Positions 33,124 to 41,223 of a stretch of 64,000 nt of DNA are shown piece by piece. The stretch lies in assembly GCA_029561345.1 (NCBI GenBank), contig JAKQJC010000057.1, forward strand, positions 1 through 64,000, read 5' to 3'. Both the position numbers and the translations under genes were made by a program. This DNA comes from Chloroflexota bacterium. GTDB taxonomy: Bacteria; Chloroflexota; Anaerolineae; Anaerolineales; Anaerolineaceae. The notes below the pieces were generated by a model that was not told the origin of the DNA, made no database searches, and was given only the letters and a program-made list of their open reading frames with translations. How positions within the stretch are numbered: position 1 is the stretch's first letter; every line of letters begins with the position of its first letter.

Positions 33124-33885
33124 ATGCAAATTGACTTGAAGGGGCGGCTTGCCGTTGTCACAGGCGGTTCAGGCCAGCTCGGCCGCACCATTTGCCGCAC
33201 CCTGGCGGAATGCGGCGCGGATGTGGCCGTGCATTATCATCAAAACCAGGCCAGCGCTGAAAAAATCTGCGCCGAAATTGAAGCCACCGGCCGCCGCGCC
33301 AGGCCGTTTCAGGCGGATATCACCGATGAAACTTCCATTAAAGACATGCAAAAGCGCATTGAAAAAGAACTGGGACAGCCCGGCATCATTGTCAACAATG
33401 CCGTCATCCAATATAAATGGGTGCCCGTGCTGGAACAAAGCCTGGCCGATTATGAAAGCCAGTTCCGTTCCTGCGTGATGCACAATGTCATGATGATCCA
33501 GGCTTTTGTCCCGGCCATGATCAAAAGAAAATTTGGCCGCGTCATCGCCATCAACACCGAATGCGCCATGCAAAACTTCCCCACCCAATCGGCCTATGTG
33601 GCGGGCAAGCGCGGCATGGATGGCGTTTTGCGTGTGCTGGCCCGTGAGGTCGGCCCGCATCAGATCACCGTCAACCAGGTGGCGCCCGGCTGGATGGTCA
33701 GTGAAAATGTGTTTGACGGCAATAGCGCCGGCCAGCGCCGCTACCGCGAATCCGTACCCCTGCGCCGTCGCGGCGATGACCAGGATGTGGCCAATCTGGT
33801 GGCTTTCCTGGCCTCCGACCTGGCCGATTTTATTTCTGGTCAGTATATCTCCGTCTCCGGCGGCAATGTGATGCCCACCATCTGA
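33124..33885 (+). CDS. SDR-family oxidoreductase
   Basis: 253 residues, classical short-chain dehydrogenase/reductase length. The NAD(P)-binding motif TGGSGQLG lies near residues 14-21, NNAV near 91-94, and the catalytic Tyr-x3-Lys is YVAGK near 157-161. The residue 13 before the Tyr, usually the catalytic Ser, is Thr (INTEC), an uncommon substitution that may still donate a hydrogen bond. The C-terminus SGQYISVSGGNVMP is typical of the family. The substrate is unknown. The start follows GGAAGGAG and begins the first beta strand. It is downstream of a terminator, so its own promoter must lie in the short gap or transcription depends on read-through. Confidence 0.85.
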   Translation: MQIDLKGRLAVVTGGSGQLGRTICRTLAECGADVAVHYHQNQASAEKICAEIEATGRRARPFQADITDETSIKDMQKRIEKELGQPGIIVNNAVIQYKWVPVLEQSLADYESQFRSCVMHNVMMIQAFVPAMIKRKFGRVIAINTECAMQNFPTQSAYVAGKRGMDGVLRVLAREVGPHQITVNQVAPGWMVSENVFDGNSAGQRRYRESVPLRRRGDDQDVANLVAFLASDLADFISGQYISVSGGNVMPTI

Positions 33886-33900
33886 GCCATCCTGCAACTA

Positions 33901-33909
33901 TGGTAAAAT
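33901..33909 (+). promoter_or_regulatory. Extended -10 promoter of the sensor kinase, leaderless type
   Basis: TGG followed by TAAAAT (33904-33909); six bases separate the box from the GTG at 33916, so transcription probably starts at the start codon. No good -35. Confidence 0.6.
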
Positions 33910-33915
33910 TTTAAC

Positions 33916-34917
33916 GTGTGGGCCTCCTATCTCTGGTGGTTTATCTTTATCGCCGGAACCCTGCTTCCCCTGGGCATGATCGCCTGGCTTTTCCGCCGCG
34001 GCTACCGTGAGCGGCAAATTTTTGCTGTTTTCTTCACCCTGTCTGTTCTTTGGTTGGCCGGCTGGGTCCTCAGTTACACCGCCTGGCACGGCCTGGTCAG
34101 CGCGGCCCTGGGTTTGGCCTTCATCCTGGCCGTGATTCTGCTGGCCCGCCAGATCAAGGTGTCGCGCACCAACCAGGCCGAAATCCAGCGCCTCAAAAAC
34201 CTCACCGAGGTGCGCTCCGACCAGGTGGCCGCCCTCAGCCATGAAATTCGCACCCCCCTCGCCATGATCAAGGGCGCTTCCGACCTGCTGCTGGAGGGCA
34301 ATCCGGGGCCGCTCACCCCGCAGCAGCTCATTTTTGTTAAGACCATCAGCCAGAACGGCGAGCACATGATTTCGCTGGCTGAAGACCTGCTGGTGCAGGC
34401 GCGTATTCAGGCCGGCCTTTTCAAATTGCACCTTGAACTGGTGGATTTAAAGGCCATCGTGCGTAAAGCAGTGGATCAGGCCCGCTTTCTGACCGAAGAG
34501 CGGCACCAGCACTATGTGATTGATTACCCCCAGGTGATTGAACGCACCTATGCCGATGGCAATCTGATCATGCAGGCTCTGAATAACCTGCTGATGAACG
34601 CCAGCCGCCACACCTCCCACTTTGGCCACATTTATATCTCTCTGACGGAAAATGACGACGGCCTGGTCATTTCCATCATGGATGACGGCGCTGGCATGTC
34701 GCCGGAAGAGCGGCAAAAATTGTTCAAGCGTTTCAGCAGCGGCCACCCACTCGGCGATGGCACCGGGTTGGGGCTGGTGATCACCAAGCAGATCATCGAA
34801 CTGCACGGCGGCCAGATCATGGTGGATACCTCTCTGGGCCGCGGTACAACTGTTTTGTTTACTTTGCCACGTTGGAGGACGAACAATGAACAAACCGCGG
34901 GTATTGGTGGTGGATGA
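33916..34917 (+). CDS. Membrane sensor histidine kinase
   Basis: 333 residues starting with GTG 33916. Three closely spaced hydrophobic helices (about 5-25, 33-55 and 60-77) leave almost no extracellular domain, so it probably senses within the membrane or through a partner. The dimerisation/phosphoacceptor domain carries SHEIRTPL with His109. The ATPase domain has NNLLMNASRH (N box), MDDGAGM (G1), KLFKRF (F box) and GDGTGLGL (G2). It phosphorylates the response regulator whose start overlaps its last 32 bases. The upstream extended -10 box places transcription start at the GTG; no ribosome binding site is present. Confidence 0.9.
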   Translation: MWASYLWWFIFIAGTLLPLGMIAWLFRRGYRERQIFAVFFTLSVLWLAGWVLSYTAWHGLVSAALGLAFILAVILLARQIKVSRTNQAEIQRLKNLTEVRSDQVAALSHEIRTPLAMIKGASDLLLEGNPGPLTPQQLIFVKTISQNGEHMISLAEDLLVQARIQAGLFKLHLELVDLKAIVRKAVDQARFLTEERHQHYVIDYPQVIERTYADGNLIMQALNNLLMNASRHTSHFGHIYISLTENDDGLVISIMDDGAGMSPEERQKLFKRFSSGHPLGDGTGLGLVITKQIIELHGGQIMVDTSLGRGTTVLFTLPRWRTNNEQTAGIGGG

Positions 34918-35587
34918 TGAACCGCAAATGGTCGGCATTGTGGGTTATGCGCTCGAAACCCAGGGCTTTGAGGTGCTGACCGCTTATGACGGCGAGCAAG
35001 CCCTGCAAAAAATCAACAGCGAGCCCCTCGACCTGGTGCTGCTGGATGTGATGCTACCGCGCGTGGACGGTTTCGAAGTCTGCCGCATGGTGCGCCAGAA
35101 CACCACCATCCCCGTCATCCTGCTCACCGCCCGCCGCGAAGACGATGATATCATTCACGGCCTGGAGCTGGGCGCCGATGATTACATGACCAAACCTTTC
35201 AATCCGCGCGAGCTGGCCCTGCGCGCCCAGGCGCTGCTGCGCCGCAGCGGCTGGGGAGAAATGCGCTCCACCGCCTCCAATGGGCGCCTCAAGGTGGATT
35301 TCAACACCCACCAGGCCACCCTCGACGGCCAGGTGCTGCACCTGACCCCCAATGAATTTGCCCTGCTTTCCTGCCTGGTGCGGCACACCGGGCGCGTGCT
35401 TTCATGGCAGGCTCTGCTCAAAACCGCCTGGGGCATCGAAGTCTGGGATGGCGGCAAGGAAATGGTCAAAACCGCCATCTACCGCCTGCGCCAGAAAATC
35501 GAAGACGAACCCGATAACCCCACCTGCATTCTCACCGTGCGCGGCGCCGGCTACACCATGCCGCGCCAGGAAAACACTGCTTTGTAA
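34886..35587 (+). CDS. OmpR/PhoB-type response regulator
   Basis: 233 residues. The receiver domain (1-118) has the acidic pair in VVDDE (Asp10, Asp11), phosphoacceptor Asp54 in LLDVMLP, Thr in LLTAR and Lys in TKPF. A winged-helix DNA-binding domain fills about 135-228 (LTPNEFALLSCL, GRVLSWQALL, RGAGY). It starts inside the kinase gene behind GGAGG, the usual coupled arrangement. A four-copy GTNACC direct repeat at helical spacing begins at its stop codon and precedes the ABC importer operon, which is the natural binding site for this class of regulator. It probably controls that importer. Confidence 0.93.
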   Translation: MNKPRVLVVDDEPQMVGIVGYALETQGFEVLTAYDGEQALQKINSEPLDLVLLDVMLPRVDGFEVCRMVRQNTTIPVILLTARREDDDIIHGLELGADDYMTKPFNPRELALRAQALLRRSGWGEMRSTASNGRLKVDFNTHQATLDGQVLHLTPNEFALLSCLVRHTGRVLSWQALLKTAWGIEVWDGGKEMVKTAIYRLRQKIEDEPDNPTCILTVRGAGYTMPRQENTAL

Positions 35588-35647
35588 CCAAACCGTTACC
35601 ATGTGTGACCCTTGCGTGACCTAAAACCGCGCTGATTTTGTTATCCT
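35584..35647 (+). promoter_or_regulatory. Four GTNACC direct repeats and -10 box of the ABC importer operon
   Basis: GTAACC (35584), GTTACC (35595), GTGACC (35605) and GTGACC (35616) are spaced 11, 10 and 11 bp, one helical turn each. This is the layout bound by OmpR/PhoB-family dimers. A TATCCT (35642-35647) 20 bases further on can serve as -10; there is no good -35, as expected of an activated promoter. Confidence 0.65.
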
Positions 35648-35687
35648 GTACATATCCGTTCAAATTTCAAAGTCTATGGAGGAAAAC

Positions 35688-36773
35688 ATGTATCGTCGGA
35701 TTTGGGTTCTGGTTCTCTGCGTCACCATCCTTTCCATCCTGGCGGCCTGCACCGCCCCTGTTCCCCCCACCACTGCCCCCACCCAGGCAGCCGCCCAGCC
35801 CACAGCTGCGCCTGCCGCTGGTTCTGGCAAACTGACTGTGCTCTGCACCCCTCAGGAAGATTGGTGCGTGGCCCTCACCAAAGCCTTCCAGGCCGAAACA
35901 GGCATTGAAACCAATTATGTACGCCTCTCCAGCGGCGAAGCGGTGGCCCGCCTGCGCGCTGGCAAAGACAACCCCGAATTTGATGTCTGGTTTGGCGGCC
36001 CCATGGATGGCTACGAAGTGGCCAAGGCCGAAGGTCTGGTGGAACCTTATGTTTCGCCGAATGCCGCTGTGATTAAAGACAGCATCAAAGATAAAGATGG
36101 TTATTGGACCGGCATCTATGTGGGCGCCTTCGGCTTCTGCTCCAACAAGGATGTTCTGGCTTCCCTCGGTCTCGATGTCCCCAATTCATGGGATGATCTG
36201 CTCGATCCCAAGCTCAAAGGCCAGATCGCCATGGCTCACCCCGCCACCTCTGGCACCGCCTTCACCGCCTTCTGGACCGTGGTGACCCTTAACGGCGGCG
36301 ATATTGACAAGGCTTTTGAATACTTCAAGAAATTAAACAACAACATCCTGCAATACACCAAAACCGGCTCTGCCCCCGGCCCCATGGCTGGCCGCGGTGA
36401 AATTGCCATCGCCCTCATTTTCTCGCATGACTGCGTAAAATTCCAGAAGGAAGGCATGACCTCCCTGGTGACCAGCTTCCCCGCTGAAGGCACCGGTTAC
36501 GAAGTTGGCGGTGTGGGCATCGTCAAAGGCGCCAAGAACATTGATGCGGCCAAGAAATGGGTTGACTGGGTGCTGACCGCCAAAGTGCAGGAAATTGCTG
36601 CCACGGTCAAATCCTTCCAGCTTCCCACCAATCCGGATGCTGCCGTTCCGCCCGAAGCTGTCAAGCTCGATACCCTCAAACTGGTCAACTATGACTTTGT
36701 GGCTTCAGCCGCTGCCAAGAAGGGCATCACCGAACGCTTTGACGCCGAAATTGCCCCGGCTCCCAAAGAGTAA
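35688..36773 (+). CDS. ABC importer substrate-binding lipoprotein (ferric/AfuA-like class)
   Basis: 361 residues from ATG 35688; the in-frame ATG at 35676 is part of the ATGGAGG ribosome binding site. The lipoprotein signal ends in LAAC, followed by a Pro/Thr/Ala linker. The mature part resembles the FbpA/AfuA class of binding proteins (SSGEAVARLRAGKDNPEFDVWFGGP, GIYVGAFGFCSNKDVL, PNSWDDLLDPKLKGQI). The double-Tyr iron ligand of FbpA is not obvious near the C-terminus, so a ligand other than ferric iron (for example a sugar phosphate, as for AfuA) is possible. It is the first importer gene, behind the GTNACC array, with a stem-loop after it that would favour its higher expression. Confidence 0.83.
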   Translation: MYRRIWVLVLCVTILSILAACTAPVPPTTAPTQAAAQPTAAPAAGSGKLTVLCTPQEDWCVALTKAFQAETGIETNYVRLSSGEAVARLRAGKDNPEFDVWFGGPMDGYEVAKAEGLVEPYVSPNAAVIKDSIKDKDGYWTGIYVGAFGFCSNKDVLASLGLDVPNSWDDLLDPKLKGQIAMAHPATSGTAFTAFWTVVTLNGGDIDKAFEYFKKLNNNILQYTKTGSAPGPMAGRGEIAIALIFSHDCVKFQKEGMTSLVTSFPAEGTGYEVGGVGIVKGAKNIDAAKKWVDWVLTAKVQEIAATVKSFQLPTNPDAAVPPEAVKLDTLKLVNYDFVASAAAKKGITERFDAEIAPAPKE

Positions 36774-36802
36774 CTGTTTGATCTGCAAATAAACACAGCC
36801 CG

Positions 36803-36837
36803 GGGAGGCTGCCCCCCAACCAGATGGGCAGCCTCCC
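36803..36837 (+). terminator. Intercistronic stem-loop after the binding-protein gene
   Basis: A perfect 12-bp stem (GGGAGGCTGCCC at 36803-36814 with GGGCAGCCTCCC at 36826-36837) followed only by TTCTT. The weak T-run suggests partial termination or 3'-end protection of the binding-protein message. Confidence 0.7.
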
Positions 36838-36864
36838 TTCTTATCAGAGAAAGGATGGTCAAAC

Positions 36865-38586
36865 ATGGCAACGATCTCTCTAAAACGCAGGTTGGGCGAA
36901 TTTCGCCGCATTGGTTCCGATTGGACCCTCCTGGTCGGCCTGCTGGTGGTGGTGCTGTTTTTGGGCGTCGCCATCATCTACCCGCTCTCCAAAATGCTGG
37001 GCGTTTCATTCACCGCTGAATCTTTTGCTTATTATGTCCGCTATTTTTCTTCGCCGGTTTATCAGGGCATCATGTGGAACACCATCCAGCTTGGCCTGGT
37101 GGTGGGCCTGTTTGGCACTGCGCTTGGCTTTCTGTTTGCCTATGTGCAGGTGCGTGTGGATGTACCCTTCAAGAAATTCATGAACCTGATGGCCCTCATG
37201 CCCATCATCAGCCCGCCCTTTGCGGTGGCCACCGCCGCCATTGTCCTTTTCGGGCGCGGCGGGCTCATCACCTACCGCCTTTTTGGCATCCGCTACAACC
37301 TGTATGGGTTCACCGGCCTGACCATTGTGCTCACCCTGTCCCTCTTCACCGTGGCCTATATGAACCTTCAGGGCATGCTGCGCGCCCTCGACCCTTCTCT
37401 CGACGAAGCCGCCACCAACCTGGGCGCCTCCAAATGGCATGTCTTCCGCACCATCACCCTTCCCATGCTCATCCCTGGCATTGCCAGTTCATTCTTGCTC
37501 CTTTTTGTTGAAGCCATTGCCGATCTGGCCAATCCATTGGTGTTGGGCGGCGATTTCACTGTGCTCGCCTCGCGGGTTTATATCGCCATCTCGGGCGAAT
37601 ATGATATCTTTGCCGGATCCGTGCTGTCGGTGATCTTGCTGGTGCCTTCCCTGACGGTCTTCATTGTCCAGCGTTATTGGGTCAGCCGTAAATCGGTCAT
37701 CTCCGTCACCGGCAAACCCGCTGGCAAACCCACCATGATCACCAACCCCATTGTGCGCTGGGGTCTGTTCGCCCTCACCATGTTCTTTTCCCTGCTCATC
37801 CTGCTCATTTACGGCACCGTGTTCGTTGGCGCTTTCACCGAGCTCTTTGGCATCAACTACACCCCCACCCTGCGCCATTTTGAGTTTGTCGTCCTGGGGC
37901 TGGGCTCACAGGCCATGATGGACACCACCAAAATGTCCCTCATTGCCACCCCCATTGCCGGCGTTTTGGGCATGCTCATCGCCTGGCTGGTAGTGCGCAA
38001 GCACTTCACCGGCCGCAGCCTCATTGATTTCATCTCCATGCTCGGCATTGCCCTGCCCGGCACCGTGCTCGGCATCGGCTATCTGCTGGCTTTCAACAAA
38101 CCCGCTGATATTGGTTCCATCACCCTGCTGCCCCCGCTGGCCGGCGGCACCGCCATCGCCGGCGGCACCATCGCCCTCATTCTGGCTTATGTGGTGCGCA
38201 GTGTGCCAGCCGGGGTGCGCGCCGGGGTGGCCTCCCTCCAGCAAATTGACCCGTCCATTGAAGAGGCTTCCATCAGCCTGGGCGCCGATAATGCCACCAC
38301 CTTCCGCAAAGTCACCCTGCCGCTCATCCGCCCGGCCTTCCTCACCGGCCTGGTGTACAGCTTCGCCCGCTCCATGACCTCGCTTTCGGCCGTCATCTTC
38401 CTTTCCACACCCTATGCCAAAATCATGACCGCCCAGATTTTGAACGAGGTGGATGCCGGGCGCTTCGGCAACGCCTTTGCCTATTGTGATATTCTGATCA
38501 TCATGGTGTTGATTGTGATCGGAATATTGTATTTTGTCGTTGGCACCACCACCGGTGTTGAACGCGATTTTGGTGTTTCACTGTAG
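36865..38586 (+). CDS. ABC importer permease, two fused permease domains
   Basis: 573 residues with about twelve helices, two copies of the binding-protein-dependent permease domain joined in one chain as in FbpB/AfuB-type importers. Each half has the cytoplasmic EAA loop that docks the ATPase: DEAATNLGASKWHVFRTI near residue 175 and EEASISLGADNATTFRKV near 470. It forms the membrane channel for the substrate delivered by the upstream lipoprotein. AGGATGG precedes the ATG. The ATPase gene follows after 15 bases, completing the importer. Confidence 0.9.
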   Translation: MATISLKRRLGEFRRIGSDWTLLVGLLVVVLFLGVAIIYPLSKMLGVSFTAESFAYYVRYFSSPVYQGIMWNTIQLGLVVGLFGTALGFLFAYVQVRVDVPFKKFMNLMALMPIISPPFAVATAAIVLFGRGGLITYRLFGIRYNLYGFTGLTIVLTLSLFTVAYMNLQGMLRALDPSLDEAATNLGASKWHVFRTITLPMLIPGIASSFLLLFVEAIADLANPLVLGGDFTVLASRVYIAISGEYDIFAGSVLSVILLVPSLTVFIVQRYWVSRKSVISVTGKPAGKPTMITNPIVRWGLFALTMFFSLLILLIYGTVFVGAFTELFGINYTPTLRHFEFVVLGLGSQAMMDTTKMSLIATPIAGVLGMLIAWLVVRKHFTGRSLIDFISMLGIALPGTVLGIGYLLAFNKPADIGSITLLPPLAGGTAIAGGTIALILAYVVRSVPAGVRAGVASLQQIDPSIEEASISLGADNATTFRKVTLPLIRPAFLTGLVYSFARSMTSLSAVIFLSTPYAKIMTAQILNEVDAGRFGNAFAYCDILIIMVLIVIGILYFVVGTTTGVERDFGVSL

Positions 38587-38601
38587 CAGGAGGCTTACCT
38601 C

Positions 38602-39705
38602 ATGACCACCCAGACTTCACCTTCGGGTCATTTATTACTGAATTCCATCAGCAAAGTGTTTGAACAGGGCAGCAACCGTGTGCGTGCGGTTGATAACGTC
38701 TCGCTGGAAATTCACGGCGGCGAATTTATCACCCTGCTGGGCCCTTCCGGCTGCGGTAAAACCACCACCCTGCGTCTGATCGCCGGCTTCGAGCTTCCCA
38801 GCAGCGGTCAGCTTGTGCTGGATAAGCGGGATATTGCCAACCTGCCGCCCAACCAGCGCCCCATGGCCATGGTATTCCAGAGCTACGCACTTTTCCCGCA
38901 CCTCAACGTGTTTGAAAATGTGGCCTACGGCCTGCATTTGAAAAAGATGAAGGATAACGAGATCCGCGAAGCCGTTGAAATTGTGCTCAATATGATGAAC
39001 CTGACCGGCCTGGGCAAGCGCAGTCCCAGCCAGCTCTCTGGCGGACAGCAGCAGCGCGTGGCCCTGGCCCGCGCCATGGTGATGAAACCCAAAGTGCTGC
39101 TCTTTGACGAACCGCTCTCCAACCTTGATGCCAAGCTGCGCATTCAAATGCGCGTGGAAATCCGCCGCCTGCAGCAGCGCCTGGGCATCACCAGCATCTA
39201 TGTCACCCACGACCAGGTGGAAGCCATGAGCCTTTCGGATCGCATTGTGGTGATGAACAAAGGCCGCATTGAACAGGTGGGCACACCGGTGGAAATCTTC
39301 CTGCGCCCGGCCTCTCTCTTTGTGGCCGATTTTATCGGGCGCGCCAACTTTATCGAAGTGACGGTGCTGGGCCGCCAGGGTGATTCCTGCGTGGTCAAAG
39401 CCTTTGGCGCTGATTTCAAAGTGCCGTGCAGCCCTATCATCGAGACTGGCAAACAAGCCTACCTGATGATCCGTCCCGAAATGATGAAACTCACTCCCCA
39501 AACGGGCAGCAAGGCTCAAATCCGCTCAACCATTTACCTTGGCTCTTCCGTTGAATATGAGGTGGATGACGGCGGCTCGATGTTAATGGCTGTTGATACC
39601 CAGCCGCATTTTGAGAATATCCTGAGCGAAGGCACCCCGGTGGCAGTCAGTTTCGATCCATCCACCAGTTATGTCTTGCCCTATGAGGAACGTCCCTCAA
39701 AATAA
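38602..39705 (+). CDS. ABC importer ATP-binding protein
   Basis: 367 residues of the FbpC/PotA/MalK class. Walker [10 protein letters not shown] (47-55), Q-loop FQSYALFPH, signature LSGGQ (145-149), Walker B VLLFDE (165-170) and H-loop THD are all intact. The C-terminal third is the regulatory TOBE-like domain ([14 protein letters not shown] onward). It powers the fused permease just upstream. No clear terminator follows before the mgtC promoter. Confidence 0.93.
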   Translation: MTTQTSPSGHLLLNSISKVFEQGSNRVRAVDNVSLEIHGGEFITLLGPSGCGKTTTLRLIAGFELPSSGQLVLDKRDIANLPPNQRPMAMVFQSYALFPHLNVFENVAYGLHLKKMKDNEIREAVEIVLNMMNLTGLGKRSPSQLSGGQQQRVALARAMVMKPKVLLFDEPLSNLDAKLRIQMRVEIRRLQQRLGITSIYVTHDQVEAMSLSDRIVVMNKGRIEQVGTPVEIFLRPASLFVADFIGRANFIEVTVLGRQGDSCVVKAFGADFKVPCSPIIETGKQAYLMIRPEMMKLTPQTGSKAQIRSTIYLGSSVEYEVDDGGSMLMAVDTQPHFENILSEGTPVAVSFDPSTSYVLPYEERPSK

Positions 39706-39730
39706 TGACACGATTTAGCACAATCAGGCA

Positions 39731-39759
39731 TTTATCAGACAACTGTTTTGCGGTATAAT
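39731..39759 (+). promoter_or_regulatory. Promoter of the mgtC-like gene
   Basis: TATAAT (39754-39759) with a weak -35 TTTATC (39731-39736) at 17 bases. The leader is about 40 bases and ends in AGAGG before the ATG. Confidence 0.55.
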
Positions 39760-39806
39760 TCATCCCCGCGTTAAACTCACTCTGCGGGGAACCAGAGGTT
39801 TTTACC

Positions 39807-40475
39807 ATGATTTCAGAAACAGATATTGCCATCCGCCTGGTTGTCGCGGCTTTGTTAGGCGCACTCATCGGCCTGGACCGCGAAAGGCAGAACCAGCCTG
39901 CCGGCCTGCGCACCCACATCATCCTGGTCACCGGGGCTGCCCTGGCCATGATCCTGTCTATTAACATGTCCATGCAGTTCAATCACATTGCGCCCAATGG
40001 CGATCCCTCCCGCCTGGCCGCCCAGGTGCTATCAGGCATTGGCTTCCTTGGCGCCGGCGCCATCATGCGCTACGGTCCCAACATCAAAGGCCTCACCACT
40101 GCCACCTCGCTGTGGACCATGGCCGTGGTGGGTCTGGCTGTTGGCGCGGGTTATATCTGGGTGGCTGTTGGCACATCGGCCTTTCTCTTCGCCGCCCTTT
40201 CAGTGCTGAGCAAAATTGAAAAAAACAAGCTCACCGTGAATGTGGTCCGGCAGCTTTCTCTCTCCTATGCGTTTCACCCTGGCATTGAAGAAAGTCTGCA
40301 CACCATTCTGGCTGAACGCACCAAAAATTACACCATCACCCGCATGGAACGCAATGTGCATCAGAACCGCCTGCGCATCACCGTTATGATCCGCCTGAAA
40401 AGCACCGAAAACCTCACGCCTCTGGTGGACGAACTGGCCACCATGCCCGGCATTCGCGGCATTCGCGTGGAATAA
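39807..40475 (+). CDS. MgtC/SapB-family membrane protein
   Basis: 222 residues. The N-terminal domain has about five helices with the family motifs RLVVAALLGALIGLDRERQ, PAGLRTHIIL and GIGFLGAGAIMR...GLTTATSLW, all well conserved. The C-terminal 80 residues form a soluble ACT-like domain. MgtC proteins help bacteria cope with low magnesium or acid stress, partly by regulating F-type ATPase; the role here is by family only. It is a single gene with its own promoter and a strong terminator. Confidence 0.9.
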   Translation: MISETDIAIRLVVAALLGALIGLDRERQNQPAGLRTHIILVTGAALAMILSINMSMQFNHIAPNGDPSRLAAQVLSGIGFLGAGAIMRYGPNIKGLTTATSLWTMAVVGLAVGAGYIWVAVGTSAFLFAALSVLSKIEKNKLTVNVVRQLSLSYAFHPGIEESLHTILAERTKNYTITRMERNVHQNRLRITVMIRLKSTENLTPLVDELATMPGIRGIRVE

Positions 40476-40487
40476 TCACCAGGTAAA

Positions 40488-40528
40488 AAAACAAAAAGGC
40501 CTTCTTGTTTTGAAGGCCTTTTTGTTTT
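40488..40528 (+). terminator. Terminator of the mgtC-like gene
   Basis: Perfect 17-base arms (AAAACAAAAAGGCCTTC at 40488-40504 and its complement at 40512-40528) over a seven-base loop, with A- and T-rich ends. Confidence 0.93.
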
Positions 40529-40640
40529 GCGGCTGACGAGCAAGAAGATATGTGATATTCAAGGGGCAAAACAGGAAGATCATTTGATGACCAGTGAGTA
40601 TAATCAAGTTAATCGCGTCATTTTTTGGAAGGAGAGTAAA

Positions 40641-41054
40641 ATGGACGTTCCCACTTATACCAATTACCATTTGGTGAAAAGCGAAGACCTGAACCATCAC
40701 GGCACACTTTACGCCGGCCGCACAGCCGAATGGTTTGTTGAGGCGGGCTTTATTGCCGCCGCCAGCCTGACCGAGCCCGAAAACATCGTCTGTCTCAAAA
40801 TCCACGGCATGACCTTCACCCGCCCCATCCGGCGCGGCGATGTGGTGTGTTTTAAGAGCAAAATCGTCCTGGCCGGCAAAACCCGCCTGGTGGCTCATGT
40901 CAGCGTGGAAATCCGTAATGATGTTGCCGTCAGCGGCTTCATCACTTTCATTCATGTTGACCAGGATAATAAGCCATTCCCTCACGGCATCACCATCGTG
41001 CCAACCGATCCTGCTGATATTGAACTGGCCAGGCAGGCCCAGGAACTCAAATAG
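40641..41054 (+). CDS. Acyl-CoA thioesterase (hotdog fold)
   Basis: 137 residues from ATG 40641, which follows GGAAGGAG; the longer frame back to 40527 runs into the mgtC terminator and is rejected. The sequence matches the single-domain hotdog acyl-CoA hydrolases: DLNHHGTLYAGRTAEWFVEAGFIAA (helix with the loop that binds CoA) and GMTFTRPIRRGDVVCFKSKIVLAGKTRL. These cytoplasmic enzymes release fatty acids or other acids from CoA; the chain preference is unknown. A TATAAT at 40599-40604 may be its -10. Confidence 0.85.
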   Translation: MDVPTYTNYHLVKSEDLNHHGTLYAGRTAEWFVEAGFIAAASLTEPENIVCLKIHGMTFTRPIRRGDVVCFKSKIVLAGKTRLVAHVSVEIRNDVAVSGFITFIHVDQDNKPFPHGITIVPTDPADIELARQAQELK

Positions 41055-41223
41055 GTTTCCACCTGCCGCCGACTCCTCAAGTCCATTTGAGATGCCGGTG
41101 TTGTCGTAAGACATGGTTCGCTTGTGACACAGCCCGCCGTACAAGGTGTTATTCTACACTGGAAGCCCGCTGGAAATTAAGCTATCATACCGATAATCCC
41201 ATCATTGCATCTTCTTTCATGTT

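Noticed and set aside
36803..36837. Full terminator after the binding-protein gene
   Set aside because: Only a weak T-run follows the stem and the permease is clearly part of the same importer, so partial termination or message stabilisation is the better reading.
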